A stretch of 64,000 nucleotides of DNA from Corylus avellana (Eukaryota > Streptophyta > Magnoliopsida > Fagales > Betulaceae), in contig NC_081547.1 in assembly GCF_901000735.1 (NCBI RefSeq), positions 14,214,677-14,278,676 of the forward strand, read 5' to 3'. The notes below the pieces were generated by a model. It ran no database searches, was not told the origin of the DNA, and saw nothing but the letters and a program-made list of their open reading frames with translations. A program made the translations under genes and the position numbers. Shown here one piece after another: positions 1 to 11,104 of this stretch (position 1 is its first letter; the number at the start of each line of letters is the position of its first letter).

Positions 1-1290
1 TTTTTGTATTTTCTTTGCTTTTGTAGGCTTTTGGAAGAAAATGAAGTAAATCTGGAAGATTTGGACTCAAAGAGAGATTTTTGGAAAAATTGGAGTTTCT
101 TTTGGTGTGATCGATCACAGGAGACTGTGATCGATCGCACATGGGTTGCGATCGATAGCACCTGTGCGCTGGAGAATTCTAGAAGCTGCGGACAGACTCC
201 CTTTCCTTCCATATTAGGGTTTTCCAACTCCCAATTGTAATAGGATTAAAACCCTACAAAATTCCTAGGTTTACTTGTATAACAAGGACTTCTAAAGCCT
301 ATAAAGAGACCTCTTAGCCTCTAGGAATAGGTGTGGAGAAAGAAGCACAAGCTCTGGAAAGGAACTGAAGGCTGAATCAAGAGGAGTTTGGGTTTTTCTT
401 CTCTTCCACCCTTTTATTTTGATTATGTAGTTTATATTTTATTTAAGGCTAGATTGAAGCCCTAGTTATGTTTAATTAATATTTCAATATTGGAGCCTTT
501 GTGATGATCTTGTTGTGCTATTTAACTTGATTAATACCTGCTTGCATGAATTCCTCATGTGTGTGTGCCTGATCAACATGTGCATGTGGTATGGACTAGT
601 TAGTTAGATCAATTTGGATGACCGAGTCCTGGGTTTAACTTAAGTAACAAAAGAATCCACACCACGATTCTTGGGTTAATCAACATGGGAAACCGGGAGT
701 ATATACCCATGCCCTAGGTCTCGTGTGTTTGTCGATTTTCATAGAACATATGCTTTTCCAAAGAACAACTTAGTATATATATGCTTTTCTAAAGAACAAC
801 TTAGTATATACCATGCTAAATCCTTTAGGAAAGAAAAGAGTTAGAGTATACACCCATGCCTAACTCGTTGCTTAGGAAAATCTATAGCTTAAGGAGTATA
901 CACCCATGCCCTTAGGTTGGCAAACATTAGATATGCATAACATGATCAAAGCATTGGCATATTGTTATATTAGCTTAATATAATTAATGGTGGATATCAA
1001 AACCCTAATCCTTTTTAGTTTTTGTTTATCTTTTATTTTATTGAATTCAATCGTGACAATTGAATTTTATCTTTTAATTAAATAGGAATCTACTTCTAAA
1101 CATAATTTACCAATCCTCGTGGGAATGATCTCGTATTTGCCTACTATACTATTGTTTTGATCTTTTGCACTTGTGAGTTAAAACGTACAATTATTTACCT
1201 ATTAATTTAGGTAGATTTTTGCACAACATGCACTTGCGAGTTAAAACGTACTAAATATTATCTATTAATTTATGTAGTATTTGGCACAAC
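1..1290 (+). mobile_element. LTR (type B) of a gypsy-like element, truncated by the window edge
   Basis: Homologous along its length to the LTR at 57588-58931, for example the shared tract near 361-410 and 58101-58145. It carries ATCGATCGCA/TCGAGCGC-type motifs at about 108-165, a 31-bp tandem duplication (748-809) and repeated short segments around 690-910. The LTR end is duplicated: one copy ends in CACAACA at about 1228 and a second near 1290. The segment at 4-240 stays open for 78 codons but is LTR sequence, not a gene. Confidence 0.65.
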
Positions 1291-3424
1291 AGTATTGTCT
1301 GCACCATGGGAATCACCACCACCCATGATGCAAGCGGATTTATGAGCCCGCCGTCTCTATGAAATAGAGACGCTTAGTAGTATAGAACTCACTAGGCTTT
1401 CCAAAATAAACCATCATTTGAAAACATACTAAATCAGCTGTGAGAGTATACGTAAGCCCGATCTTCCGCTCTCAGGCATGCGCATACTAACCCATCTAAC
1501 TTTATACATACTTACAAATTATATAGCTTAGTTACACCTATAGACATGCATTCACTATTTTGGGTGAACACAAATCCATAAGCATAGCTAGTCAATAAAA
1601 CATATTGAAAGTCATTATATATCATCTTATACAACTATTCATATCAATATATATTATGCTCAATTGCATCTCCTGCGCATAAGCATACAGATATGCCTAG
1701 TATAAAAAATCATCATATGCAACCATTTATATCAATATACGTTGTGTGCAGTTGCATCTCCTGCACATAGGCATACTGATACACCTGGTAAGAGATCATA
1801 TAAAACCAATCATCATTATCATAAAATCATATGCTATGCATGCTCATGCAACATCATCTCCTCATATCATCCATACATATACATATATAATATCATCTCC
1901 TTCATATCATCCACCATGCATATATACATAATATAACATCATCTCCTTCATATCATCTGCCATGCACATATACATAATATAACATTATCTCCTTCATATC
2001 ATCCATGCTCATGCTCATGCCATAAATGCTTATATGCTATTTTATAAATCATTTCATAGAATCATACTCATGACATAAACATCATTTTATCTCTTAAACT
2101 CATAAAAGCTCATAGAAACCTTTCATCAAATATTTCATGAAACATCATTAAATTGGCAAAGCATCACAAAACATATTTTAAACCTTAAAACATAGTATCT
2201 TTTGACCAGTAAGTAAAATACTTACCTTGTTCGTTTTAGCATCCTTCGGCGAACTCTTGACTCAACCGCAATGCACCTAAGCGTTTACAACATAAACACA
2301 TAATTAAGCTCTATTCTTAGCTTAACAACTCATACTCTATAAAGATACTTGAGCACTACAAGTATCACGCTCCATTAGTTAACCCAATAGTTATTATTTT
2401 ACGACCCTATCATACTTTATGTTTATCCACATGTTTACTATTAAAACTCATTATACCCATCTACTTATCTATTTATTACTTATCACATTAAATACTTACT
2501 CCCTTATCTATGTAACACACACACACACACACACACGTATATATATATATATACACATTCCCATTGTCGTTTACCCTAATTTATAATACTCATAAACACT
2601 TACAATGTCATATTAGAACCTAAACCCCATAGGTATCAATTTCCAAGAAATCCCATAAAACCTAGGATTAATTAACACTTTAAATGTAATTAACTCATTT
2701 AAATAGCATTCATAGTGTTCACATACCAAAAGCCCCAAATTAATTCAACTATATAAAATTAGGGTTTATGTTCATGCTTTACCAATAGGTAAAATTAGAG
2801 TTTCAACCCATTAATTAAATAACCCGAAACTTGAATAATGCATAGCAATCCACTACACACAAAAACTCCAAGCTAATCTGAGGAATTAGGCTTCTAATTA
2901 AAATTCCCCAATTTTTGGACTTAATTAAAATTCCCCAAATCATTATGATTTCAAGCTTGATATTCAATGGGTAGAACAAACCCTTAAAGAGAAACTAGAG
3001 ATTCAACCATATAACAAAATCCCCAAAAATCCCTTTCAGGAACCGTAACTTTCGGACCCAAATCAAAGCCCCACAAATTCACACAATTTCTAGCTTCTAA
3101 TCCCATGGGTAACACGAAAATCATAAGAGAAAGGAAAGGAAGTGAGCAAAATAGCTTGATAGTGATTAACCAAATACCTGGCTGGAGCTTCTCTTTTATA
3201 GGCATCGAATGGTGGTTATCATCTCGGAATTCTCGGCCCCCATGTTCTCGAGGATCCATTGTGTGTAATGTTGGAGAGGTGGATCATGGGGTTGTGGGGT
3301 ACTCTTGATCGTGGGATCATGGAGCCTATTAGTGGCTTGGCCACATTCGTGCATAACGTGGGTGGCACCCTTAGCTCGGGCATGCTCACATGTGGCTCAA
3401 TTTGGCACTATAAGAGTAGTTCTC
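1291..3424. other. AT-rich unassigned sequence, probably old LTR/non-coding transposon DNA
   Basis: No coding region recognised. It contains a roughly 92-bp imperfect tandem duplication (about 1639-1830), a 46-bp repeat array and an (AC)n(TA)n microsatellite at about 2516-2553. It separates the type B LTR from the type A LTR, so it may itself be an insertion, but I cannot define its ends. Confidence 0.4.
1892..2004 (+). repeat. 46-bp tandem repeat, about 2.5 units
   Basis: Units start at 1892, 1938 and 1984 and share ATCATCTCCTTCATATCATC. More degenerate relatives of the motif lie just upstream. Confidence 0.75.
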
Positions 3425-4078
3425 CTTTTAGATTAGCTTCTCCTTTATTTTTTCATAGTTATGTGTAACTAAATTCCCAACTAAGGTTGAGGATGAAGCA
3501 TCACCAATGTAGAGCAATAATGTTTTCATGTAAGTTAATATTATACGATTTTATTGAGTTTTAATATTTCAATTGTTCTATTTCAATTCTATTATTGAGA
3601 TAATTCTTGGATATCTATTGTGATTTACGGATACATGTGATGATTTGAGATAATTTCATTTAATTGATTGCTTAGAGTTTCTTTGTCAAAAAACTAAAAT
3701 AAAATTGGATATTCATTGTGTTTCGTTCTACAGATAATTTGGTTTTAATTTGGATATCTTTTGTGATTTGTGCAAAGAACGGATTCATTGAATGATTAAT
3801 TAATTTTTGAAGCATAGTAGAACATAAATAAGAGTTTTATTGTGAGAACTTCGGATATATATTGATGAATATGAGAATATGTTGCTATGATTTGGTGGGT
3901 GTGGACTCCCAAACCTTAGTGCTTTCTTAGTTGATTAATTTTATCTTATTTAGTTTATGTTTTATTTTTCAAAACCAAAAATCAAATCTTTTTTGGAACT
4001 AGGTTAATATTTAATTAGTTTAGATATAATTGTTCTTCAGAAGCACAATTCCCAATGGGATCGAGCTCGCACTTGCAA

Positions 4079-4583
4079 CTGGGGTGTTAAGTAAGCGAAG
4101 CCCTCGCGAGCGAGCTCGGGCTCGACTCGTATAAGCTTGGTTCGTGCTCGACTCAATTATTAAATGAAGTAAGCTCAGCTTGAATTGGTAGTTGTTCACA
4201 TAGTTGCTCATATTAATATTAAAAATTGATGATTTTTTTTTTTTTTTTTCTAATAGCATCCTTCTATTATAAAATGATGCATATCCTCTCTCTTTGAAAC
4301 CATGTGCCTTGCTGTATTGACTCGGGCTCCATACTCGGCTAGCCAGGCTAAGCACATGCTCACATGTAAGCTAGCTTCTTGAGCCGTTTAAGAGTACTTG
4401 AAGTTTAAATTTATAATAGTAAAAAATTATATTAAATTAAATATAAGAGCCAGCTCGCGACTTATTATAAGCTTGAGCTTGGGCTCTATTTTTTTGGCTA
4501 GTCCTTGAGCTCGGCTCGAGCTCGAGTTAAATTTAAACGAGCCAAGCCCAAACAAGGGAAGCTCACTAAGGCTCGGCTTGTTT
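4079..4583. mobile_element. hAT-like non-autonomous insertion in the LTR
   Basis: Flanked by the 8-bp direct repeat ACTTGCAA (4071-4078 and 4584-4591), the size expected for hAT. The surrounding LTR continues across it, as comparison with 8899-8930 shows. The interior is rich in GAGCTCGGCTCGAGCTCGAG-like strings on both sides. Terminal inverted repeats are weak, so the superfamily call rests on the target duplication. No transposase. Confidence 0.55.
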
Positions 4584-4650
4584 ACTTGCAATCGTTTATT
4601 GCAAACGGTTCGTGCACTTACAAGTAATTAAAATTTTCATAACAAGTTTT

Positions 4651-4668
4651 TGGTGCCGTTGTTGGGGA
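4651..4668 (+). promoter_or_regulatory. Primer-binding site, tRNA-Asp type
   Basis: TGGTGCCGTTGTTGGGGA differs slightly from the complement of the plant tRNA-Asp 3' end (TGGCGCCGTTGCCGGGGA). It lies 6 bp after the LTR end CATAACA. This primer type is usual for Athila/Tat gypsy elements. The mismatches are C to T changes. Confidence 0.7.
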
Positions 4669-5286
4669 ATTGATTGATTTTTTAAACAAATTTATGTCTA
4701 AATTGGTTTTATCTTTCTACTAGTTATAGCTAATTTTTTTAAAAAATTTTGCAATTTCTTTATTTATTTATTCTTGTCACTAATAAAAAAAAAAGATTTT
4801 CTTTTTTGTTTGTTTTTGGCTTGTTTTGCAGCTTCAGCCGATCATCGTCCGCACACTGACTCGAGTGTGATCGAGCGCAATTACAGCACGCTCGAGCTAA
4901 CTCGCGCACAAGGCAACACCTGGTTCCTTTGCGTGCACCTGCGCACGACCAGCTCCCACAGTAGCTCGAGCGCCAGCGTTGCAGGCAGCAACACTAAAGG
5001 ATTGGCACGCCTGCGCCCGATCCCACCTAGCCTGCGCTCAAGCGCACCAATGCAAATGACAGCACCAATAGACTAGCAGCAGCTGAAAATTTTGCCAAAT
5101 TTATTTTTTGTCCTTTTTGTGAGTTTTAAAGTTTTAGTTTTTAATTTTGGGGGTTGTTGTTTATGCTTTTGTGTTAGTAGCAATTTTTGATTTAATAATT
5201 TTGTTTTTGTTTATTTTATATATATATATATATAAGAAAAGAAAAGAATGGTTAATGTTTTATGCGGGATATTTGCATGCTAAGGA

Positions 5287-6711
5287 GTGAGAGTGATCAT
5301 GTATCCTTTTAATAATTTTTCTTTGGATGAGTTTAGCAAAAATTGGGTGCAACATGTTTCAACTCATGGGAGGGCACATTTTCCAAATCCTTTTGATAAA
5401 AACCCACATGAACCATGTTCATACTGGTCCAATCCTTATCATCATGTTAGGAATTGTCTATTCGTTGGACAATTTTTTGATTTTTCATATGGGCAAGTGA
5501 ACACCAATTTTTCCAGCCTTGGGTTTGAAGCAAATTCCAATTTTTACAACCCGGAATGGGGCAACCATTCTGATCTCTCATGGCAAGCTTAGGCTACGGG
5601 AAATTATGCTCCCCAATTTGATGAACTGCAATATCTTGACTATCTGTAGTTCGATAACCAAGCTTCCCATCCTTCATCCTATAATTTTCCTCCACAAGAA
5701 TTATCATTCGAAGACACACTCAACACGTGTATACAGTCAAATAGCCAGACCATACAAGAACTGAAGAATTCTACTGTGGAGATGAAAGGTCTCACCATGG
5801 CCAACACTCAAGTTATCGCAGAGTTGGAAGAACAGATTGGTCCGTCAACAATTCAGTTTGAGAGTGAGAATGAATATCCAGTTGAACACCAACTTGACCC
5901 AATAACTTAATATTGGGATAATACAAGCATAGATGATAACACCGAGAAAGAAGAGCTTCAAGGTCAGCTGATGGTTGAAGGACACTACATGATTGATGAG
6001 GATGAAGATAGCAATTCTTATCATGAGCATGTCCAAGCCACCACCACACTTGGGAGTGAGGAAATTGTTGAGGAGACTTTTAATGAGCCAAGTCTTGAGG
6101 ACCCTTTGGGAGAGTACTTTACTCAATTTGGATGTGATCTAGACCTTGACAAGTTACTTGAGCAAGTTGAGACTTTTAATGAGCCAAGTTTGGAGGATCC
6201 TTTGGAAGAGTGCTTTGCTCAATTTGAATGTGATCGGGACCTTGAGCAAGCTGATGCCTTATTGGATTCCACTCCTGAGATGCCAAATGAGAATGAGGAA
6301 ACCACTGAGATATCATTCTCTAACCCATCTTCATTAGCAGCTGAGCCTCTCATTGTTGATAACTATGAGGAGGAAGGAAAAGGGGAACAAGTTGAGCACC
6401 CATAGCAAGTTGAGCCCCTAGTAGATACAAGTTTGTCCAATGACAAGGAAATGAGCACTGAAGCTCCTTCCTTCATCATTGCCTCTCTTAAGACATATCA
6501 TGAGCCCAAAGCTTCAGCTCCTCAATGTCTCAAAGAGCCATCTTATGTCAAGATCTTCAAGGACTTATGCACACAAGCGCGCAAATTTAAGAACCATTGT
6601 CCTAAGAAAACCCTTCGAAGCAAGCAAGTTGGCTTCAACTCTTTTCTTTTTTTATTTAGTTATTTATTTATTTATTTTACTTCTTGTCATTTTATTTTTT
6701 ATTTTTCATAG
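5287..6711 (+). pseudogene. gag-like pseudogene of element A
   Basis: One reading frame runs from about 5299 (MYPFNNFSLDEF) to 6711, broken by stops at 5590-5592, 5647-5649, 5908-5910 and 6403-6405. The segments NHSDLSWQA and NYAPQFDELQY and the later KIFKDLCTQARK resemble the C-terminal gag region of Tat/Athila-type retroelements. An acidic, glutamate-rich stretch (about 5971-6400) includes a 32-residue tandem repeat. Downstream pol is missing. A shorter relative is at 59043-59372. Not functional as it stands. Confidence 0.65.
6073..6264 (+). repeat. 96-bp in-frame tandem repeat in the gag-like frame
   Basis: Units starting at 6073 and 6169 each encode ETFNEPSLEDPL followed by an acidic segment with QF and CD. 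The length (32 codons) keeps frame. The homologous frame at 59043 lacks the repeat block altogether. Confidence 0.75.
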
Positions 6712-7877
6712 CAATTGATCTGATGATGATTGTTTCTGTGAGAAAAATTTGTTGTTAGTTTTGTTGGCAGTTGTTCTCGTGTTTAAGTTTGGAGGACGCC
6801 CTACCTTTGGCATACACAGATGTTTACTTACTTTTGATAATGTATTTCTATGCTATACATTAAGGACAATGTGTAATTCAAGTTTGGGGGTATGGAAAGA
6901 CACACGGTCTGTTTGTTTATTTTAATTTATCTGTTTGTTTTTATCTGTCTGTTTGTTCTAAAAAAAAAAAAAATTGTGATGTGTTGTTGCCAAGTATGAG
7001 GTCAACTATAACTGTGGTTTGCATTTCATTGGCTTGCTTAAAATGTTGAACACATGATCATTTCATTAGCAATCTGAGTCTTTTGACTTATTTTTGGGCA
7101 AAATAGATTTCACTTGTTTTGAGTACAATTATCATGAGCAAATTAGCATATAGTTTGTGAGGTACGAAATTTGAGCTTAATCATGTTTATCTTGAGATTT
7201 GTTGGATGACCTATGGATGAATAACCTTGGCTTCTAAAAAAAAAAAAAGGAGAGAAAAAAGGAGATCATTTTGAGTTTTTCACTGAGTAATCGGACCTCT
7301 TGTCTCATTAAGCATTAAGTATTTGCGTAAAAATGTGTGAAGTTTAGGTTGATTAATGGTATGACTAGCTTGACGTCGTAGCCTTTTTGACTTAATTTAA
7401 TAAGCCCTTAGGGATGTTTCTACATCTAGCGCCTTAAAGCCATCTAGTTTGGGAGTCACTGGGTACTGAACTTGTCTTGAGATTAAATTGAAGCCTAATG
7501 ATTGTATGCTAGTTTCACTTTGCACCTTTTGGAACATATGATGTCTCAATTGTCCATTTATGAGTTATTTGACTTTGGTTGTCCTAAAGATTTTAATGAT
7601 GGAATTCACCTTCTTAAGCTTTCTCATGAATAAGAATTATTGTTTGTGTGAAACTTCATTCTTTTCAATAACATAGTGTTGAAAATGTTTGTGGATATCA
7701 TTTCTATTAAACTCTCACGAGACTTCACTCGTCCATTAGGGATGCCTAAGGGTTAAAAGTCTTGTTGCATATGCCAAATGCAATCGTATCTCCCACGATA
7801 AATGATTTATGTTTCATGTTTTTATTTTATTTTTAGTTTTGTATTGCTAAAGAACTAGCAATATGTAAATTTGGAAG

Positions 7878-8045
7878 TGTTTGATGAGTGCAAAATATTG
7901 CATATTTGAGCCCCTAAATTTGGGAAGATGATCCTCTCCAGTCCATTTTGGACTGGAGAATATCCAGTTAATGGTCAGGATCTCTTTAAGGCATCCTGAG
8001 GCAATAAATAGGACATCTGTCCCATTAATAAAAAAAAGTAATAAT

Positions 8046-8082
<37 letters not shown>

Positions 8083-8959
8083 AAATTATAAAAAAATTAA
8101 GGGGTGGCTGGCAACCCATTGGGAGTGGCCAGACCACCCCAGTTGGGGTTGGGGGTGGCTTTGGCCACCCTAGACCGCCAGGGGTGGCCGAAGCCACCGG
8201 ACCAACCCCAAGGGCCAGATCTAAAAAAAAAAAAAAAAAAAAAAAATTGTTTTGGCCCTTGGGGGTGGCCGGACCACCCCCAAGTGGCATGGGGTGGTCC
8301 GGCCACCCTCTATGGCCAAGATGGCCACCCCTTAATTTTTTTATTAATTTTTAAATTTGAAATATTTTTTTTATTTTTATTTTTTTGTAGTGGGACATGT
8401 GTCCTATTTGTGGCTGTAGGATTTCTAATAAGAAATCTCAGCCACGAATTGGATATTCTTCAGTCCATTATAAACTGGAGATGATCCTATTCCCTAAATT
8501 TGCATATGTTAATTCCTTAGTATTGTTATTTGTTTGATGTTGTTTTGTTTTAGTGTTGTGAGGTTCTTAAGGAAAAATGCAATAAATTCTATTGATTTTG
8601 GGCTTAAAACACACTTTGAGAAGACCTAGATGATATGGTTAAGTTTAACCAAATCAAGGAAATGATTATATCGAAATTTCTCTTATTGGAGTCAAAATCG
8701 GATTGGATTAAATTTCAAATTCTACACACATTTTAATATTTTGACTGTAACTTTCACCTCAAGTATCGGATTAAGGTGAAACCAACGGCATTGGAAAGCT
8801 AACCAAAAATCAAATCTTTTTCGAAACTAGGTTAAGATTTAATTATTTCAGATATAATTGTTTTTCAAAAATACAATTTCTTGTGGGATCAACCACACAT
8901 TTGCAACCCTTTATTGCAAACGATTCGTACACTTGCGAGTAATTAAAATTTTCATAACA
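7878..8959 (+). mobile_element. 3' LTR of element A (type A)
   Basis: Begins TGTTTGATGAGTGC right after the purine-rich tract and ends CATAACA, like the LTR at 60876-62120. About 570 bp of it is a nested MITE. Compared with the other type A LTRs it also lacks a middle section. Its last 120 bp marks the left boundary of the segmental duplication. Confidence 0.65.
7922..8491. mobile_element. MITE with about 50-bp inverted ends, nested in an LTR
   Basis: The left end GGGAAGATGATCCTCTCCAG and the right end (reverse complement GGGAATAGGATCATCTCCAG) form long imperfect inverted repeats reaching GAATATCCA. The flanking repeat is CCCTAAATTT (7912-7921 and 8492-8501), 7-10 bp depending on where the ends are cut; this fits hAT or Mutator-like. 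The interior has a (TA)n run, a poly(A) run and GC-rich hairpins of GGGGTGGCC type. Confidence 0.7.
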
Positions 8960-10230
8960 AACATGGCTTCCCTCCTTGTAATTGTTGTTTCCTGTTTTAC
9001 TCTCGGCCGGCCGGTACAACTTGGGCTTGTGCCTTTTTTGATGGGCTTGCTTGATCTTGGGGGCCCATTGTGGTTCTGTGGTCGATCCATTACCCAACAG
9101 TGGTAAAATATATACTTTTCCTTTTATCTATTTTGTAGAGCCAAACATAATAGATTTTTTAAAATTTTTTTTAAATTTTTTTTTTTTTTTTTTTAGAGAT
9201 ATGCCAAAAACAATAGTTATGCTCTTTTAAGTGTAATTGTTCCATTTGCACACGATACAAGTGTTGACCAATTTTTAACCCCATAAATTGGCACGTCTAC
9301 AACAAACTCATCCTATCTACAAACTACTTACTCATTAAAGTGCAGCCTTAATTTATAGACTAGCTTCACAAGTTAGTTACCAGCTAATTTACATAAGTTT
9401 TCCCTATTTTTCTCTTTAGTCTTTCTACCCTTGGTTAGATTTAGTGCATGCCCCACTAGCTCACCAATTGTCAAAGCACCATAAATGATAAAATAAAACT
9501 TGTAAGATGAAACTGCTTCTTGCCAATCGATCTCTCACAATCAGGTCTCAGCAATTTTATCACTTATGCGAGAGACATTATATCAACATAAAAATACTTG
9601 TTAAATATTTGAATCAACGCGCTAAAACAGAAAACTCTCTGGGCTCTTTCTTTCTTCTTCTTCTTTTCCTTTTTTTTTTTTTTTTTTTTTTTTTGTGTTT
9701 TGTTTTTTTTCGAATTTTGACTTTGTGTGTCAATTGAAAATGCAAATTAAACCCTAATATTACATTTTTTTTCCCAAATGTTTAACGTCAATCCCAACTA
9801 AACGTACTATTTTGTCACATCAGCATATTATTTTTTTTATTAATTTAATTTAAAAATTAAATCTAAAAAATTCCAACCCTAACCCCTAAGCAGCTAGCAG
9901 GCAAGGTCTTCTTTGAATGTGTTGGTAATTGCACCTGCATCTCTGGATGACCTTGAGAAATGCCAACAACTTGAAATGAAGAGGATTATATTCCCCTTGA
10001 GAGAAGGGAGTGTATATGTAACTATAGTGTGTTGTGTATGAAAAGTTTGGCCATATGGCTCGTGTACGCCTTTGATGGGCACTAACTATAGGGAAAATTC
10101 ATGTCTTTTTAAAATTGGTATACCTTTTAAGATTTTCATTGAATCAATGGTAATTTTAAAAGCCATATCAATTTTATAAAGAGTTTTTGAATTTCAAGGG
10201 GGTAAAATGCATAAAAATTCGAAGGGGTTT
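8960..10230. other. Non-coding duplicated sequence, no gene seen
   Basis: AT-rich with long poly(T) runs. About 510 bp between two poly(T) tracts (about 9165-9680) is absent from the paralogous block at about 35150-35190. It includes a degraded arm of the MITE family found at 18407-18606. A 62-codon antisense frame (9894-10082) is kept in the other copy, but so is the surrounding non-coding DNA. Confidence 0.5.
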
Positions 10231-10439
10231 TGTAAGGACCTAGAGTAAAGGTCTAACCACATCTGTGTTATTACTCTAAAATGACTAGTCAATTTAAACT
10301 TTCCTTAGAATTCATTATAAATCTCAGTTTCACCTAATAACTAGGCAATGTGAGACATAGCACTCATGATTATCTTTATACACCATATACTCTATGTGTG
10401 CTTCTTCTCATTTTTTCAGTATGAGACCGGAGTGTTACA
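10231..10439 (+). mobile_element. Solo LTR/TRIM-like insertion (209 bp)
   Basis: Begins TGTAAGGACC and ends GTGTTACA (TG..CA), flanked by the 5-bp repeat GGTTT at 10226-10230 and 10440-10444. The same insertion is at 35719-35925, so it predates the duplication. Confidence 0.75.
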
Positions 10440-11057
10440 GGTTTTGTGAAGTTTCTCATAATTGTTTTATGAGAAAGGCTCATGAATTTAGTAGTTAATC
10501 TAATCAATATTCTAGTATTTTTGAGATTTAGGTTTTTGAACACACACTCCATTTATCTAGAAAAACCAAAAAAAAAAAAAAAAATTACCCCCTCAATTCG
10601 CACCATATTTTTTTAATTTTGCCTTTATGGTTTAAAAATTAACAATATTCATTATTCCCTGTTAAGTTTCTAAAATTGTCAATGTAACCTATCTCTTAAC
10701 AATTTCAATTTTCTCGGATAAAAAAGGCCCACGTGCAATGCACGGGGTCCCCCATTTTTTCTTTTTTTTAATATATGTAAGAAAAATGAGGCATTTTAAA
10801 CTTTTCATCTCCTAAAAATTCACTTGCAATGCCCAGCTCAACCCCTAGGCGGATTAAGCGGCTGTTTAGGGCCCCAATTTAATAAGGCTCCTAATTAATA
10901 AATATTAAACAAATCGTAAAAAGGAATTAAAGCCTTTATTACAGTCCATATTCTTTAATTAAGGCTATCTAATCATGGTAAATAAGTAATTTTAAAAAGG
11001 CCCCCAATTAATGAATCCTAATAAAGGCCCCCTACTTAATTTTTTTTTTTAGAAAAT
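10440..11057. other. Non-coding duplicated sequence, no gene seen
   Basis: AT-rich; matches 35926-36321 and then 39484-39759 across the LINE-2 insertion. The undisturbed LINE-2 target AGGGCCCCAAT is at 10868-10878. Confidence 0.6.
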
Positions 11058-11104
11058 GAATTAATATCATTTTTTTTTTTTTTTTGAAGAAAATTTCAAT
11101 CTTA

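Larger units (their letters stand above)
3425..8959 (+). mobile_element. Decayed non-autonomous gypsy-like LTR retrotransposon (element A)
   Basis: Order: 5' LTR remnant (3425-4644), primer-binding site (4651-4668), non-coding leader with TCGAGCGC motifs (about 4850-5045), gag-like pseudogene (5287-6711), non-coding 3' spacer, 3' LTR (7878-8959). Only gag-like coding sequence is present; no protease, reverse transcriptase or integrase was found. The spacer has the AAGTTTGGGGG-type tract (about 6880-6893) typical of Athila/Tat-like elements. The 5' LTR is interrupted by a hAT-like insertion and the 3' LTR by a MITE. Confidence 0.7.

Noticed and set aside
9880..9895. CCCTAA-like strings (also near 35343)
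   Set aside because: Only two or three imperfect units; not an interstitial telomere array.
9894..10082. 62-codon minus-strand frame conserved in copy 2 (35370-35558)
   Set aside because: The surrounding non-coding DNA is equally conserved by the segmental duplication, and no domain or family resemblance is visible.
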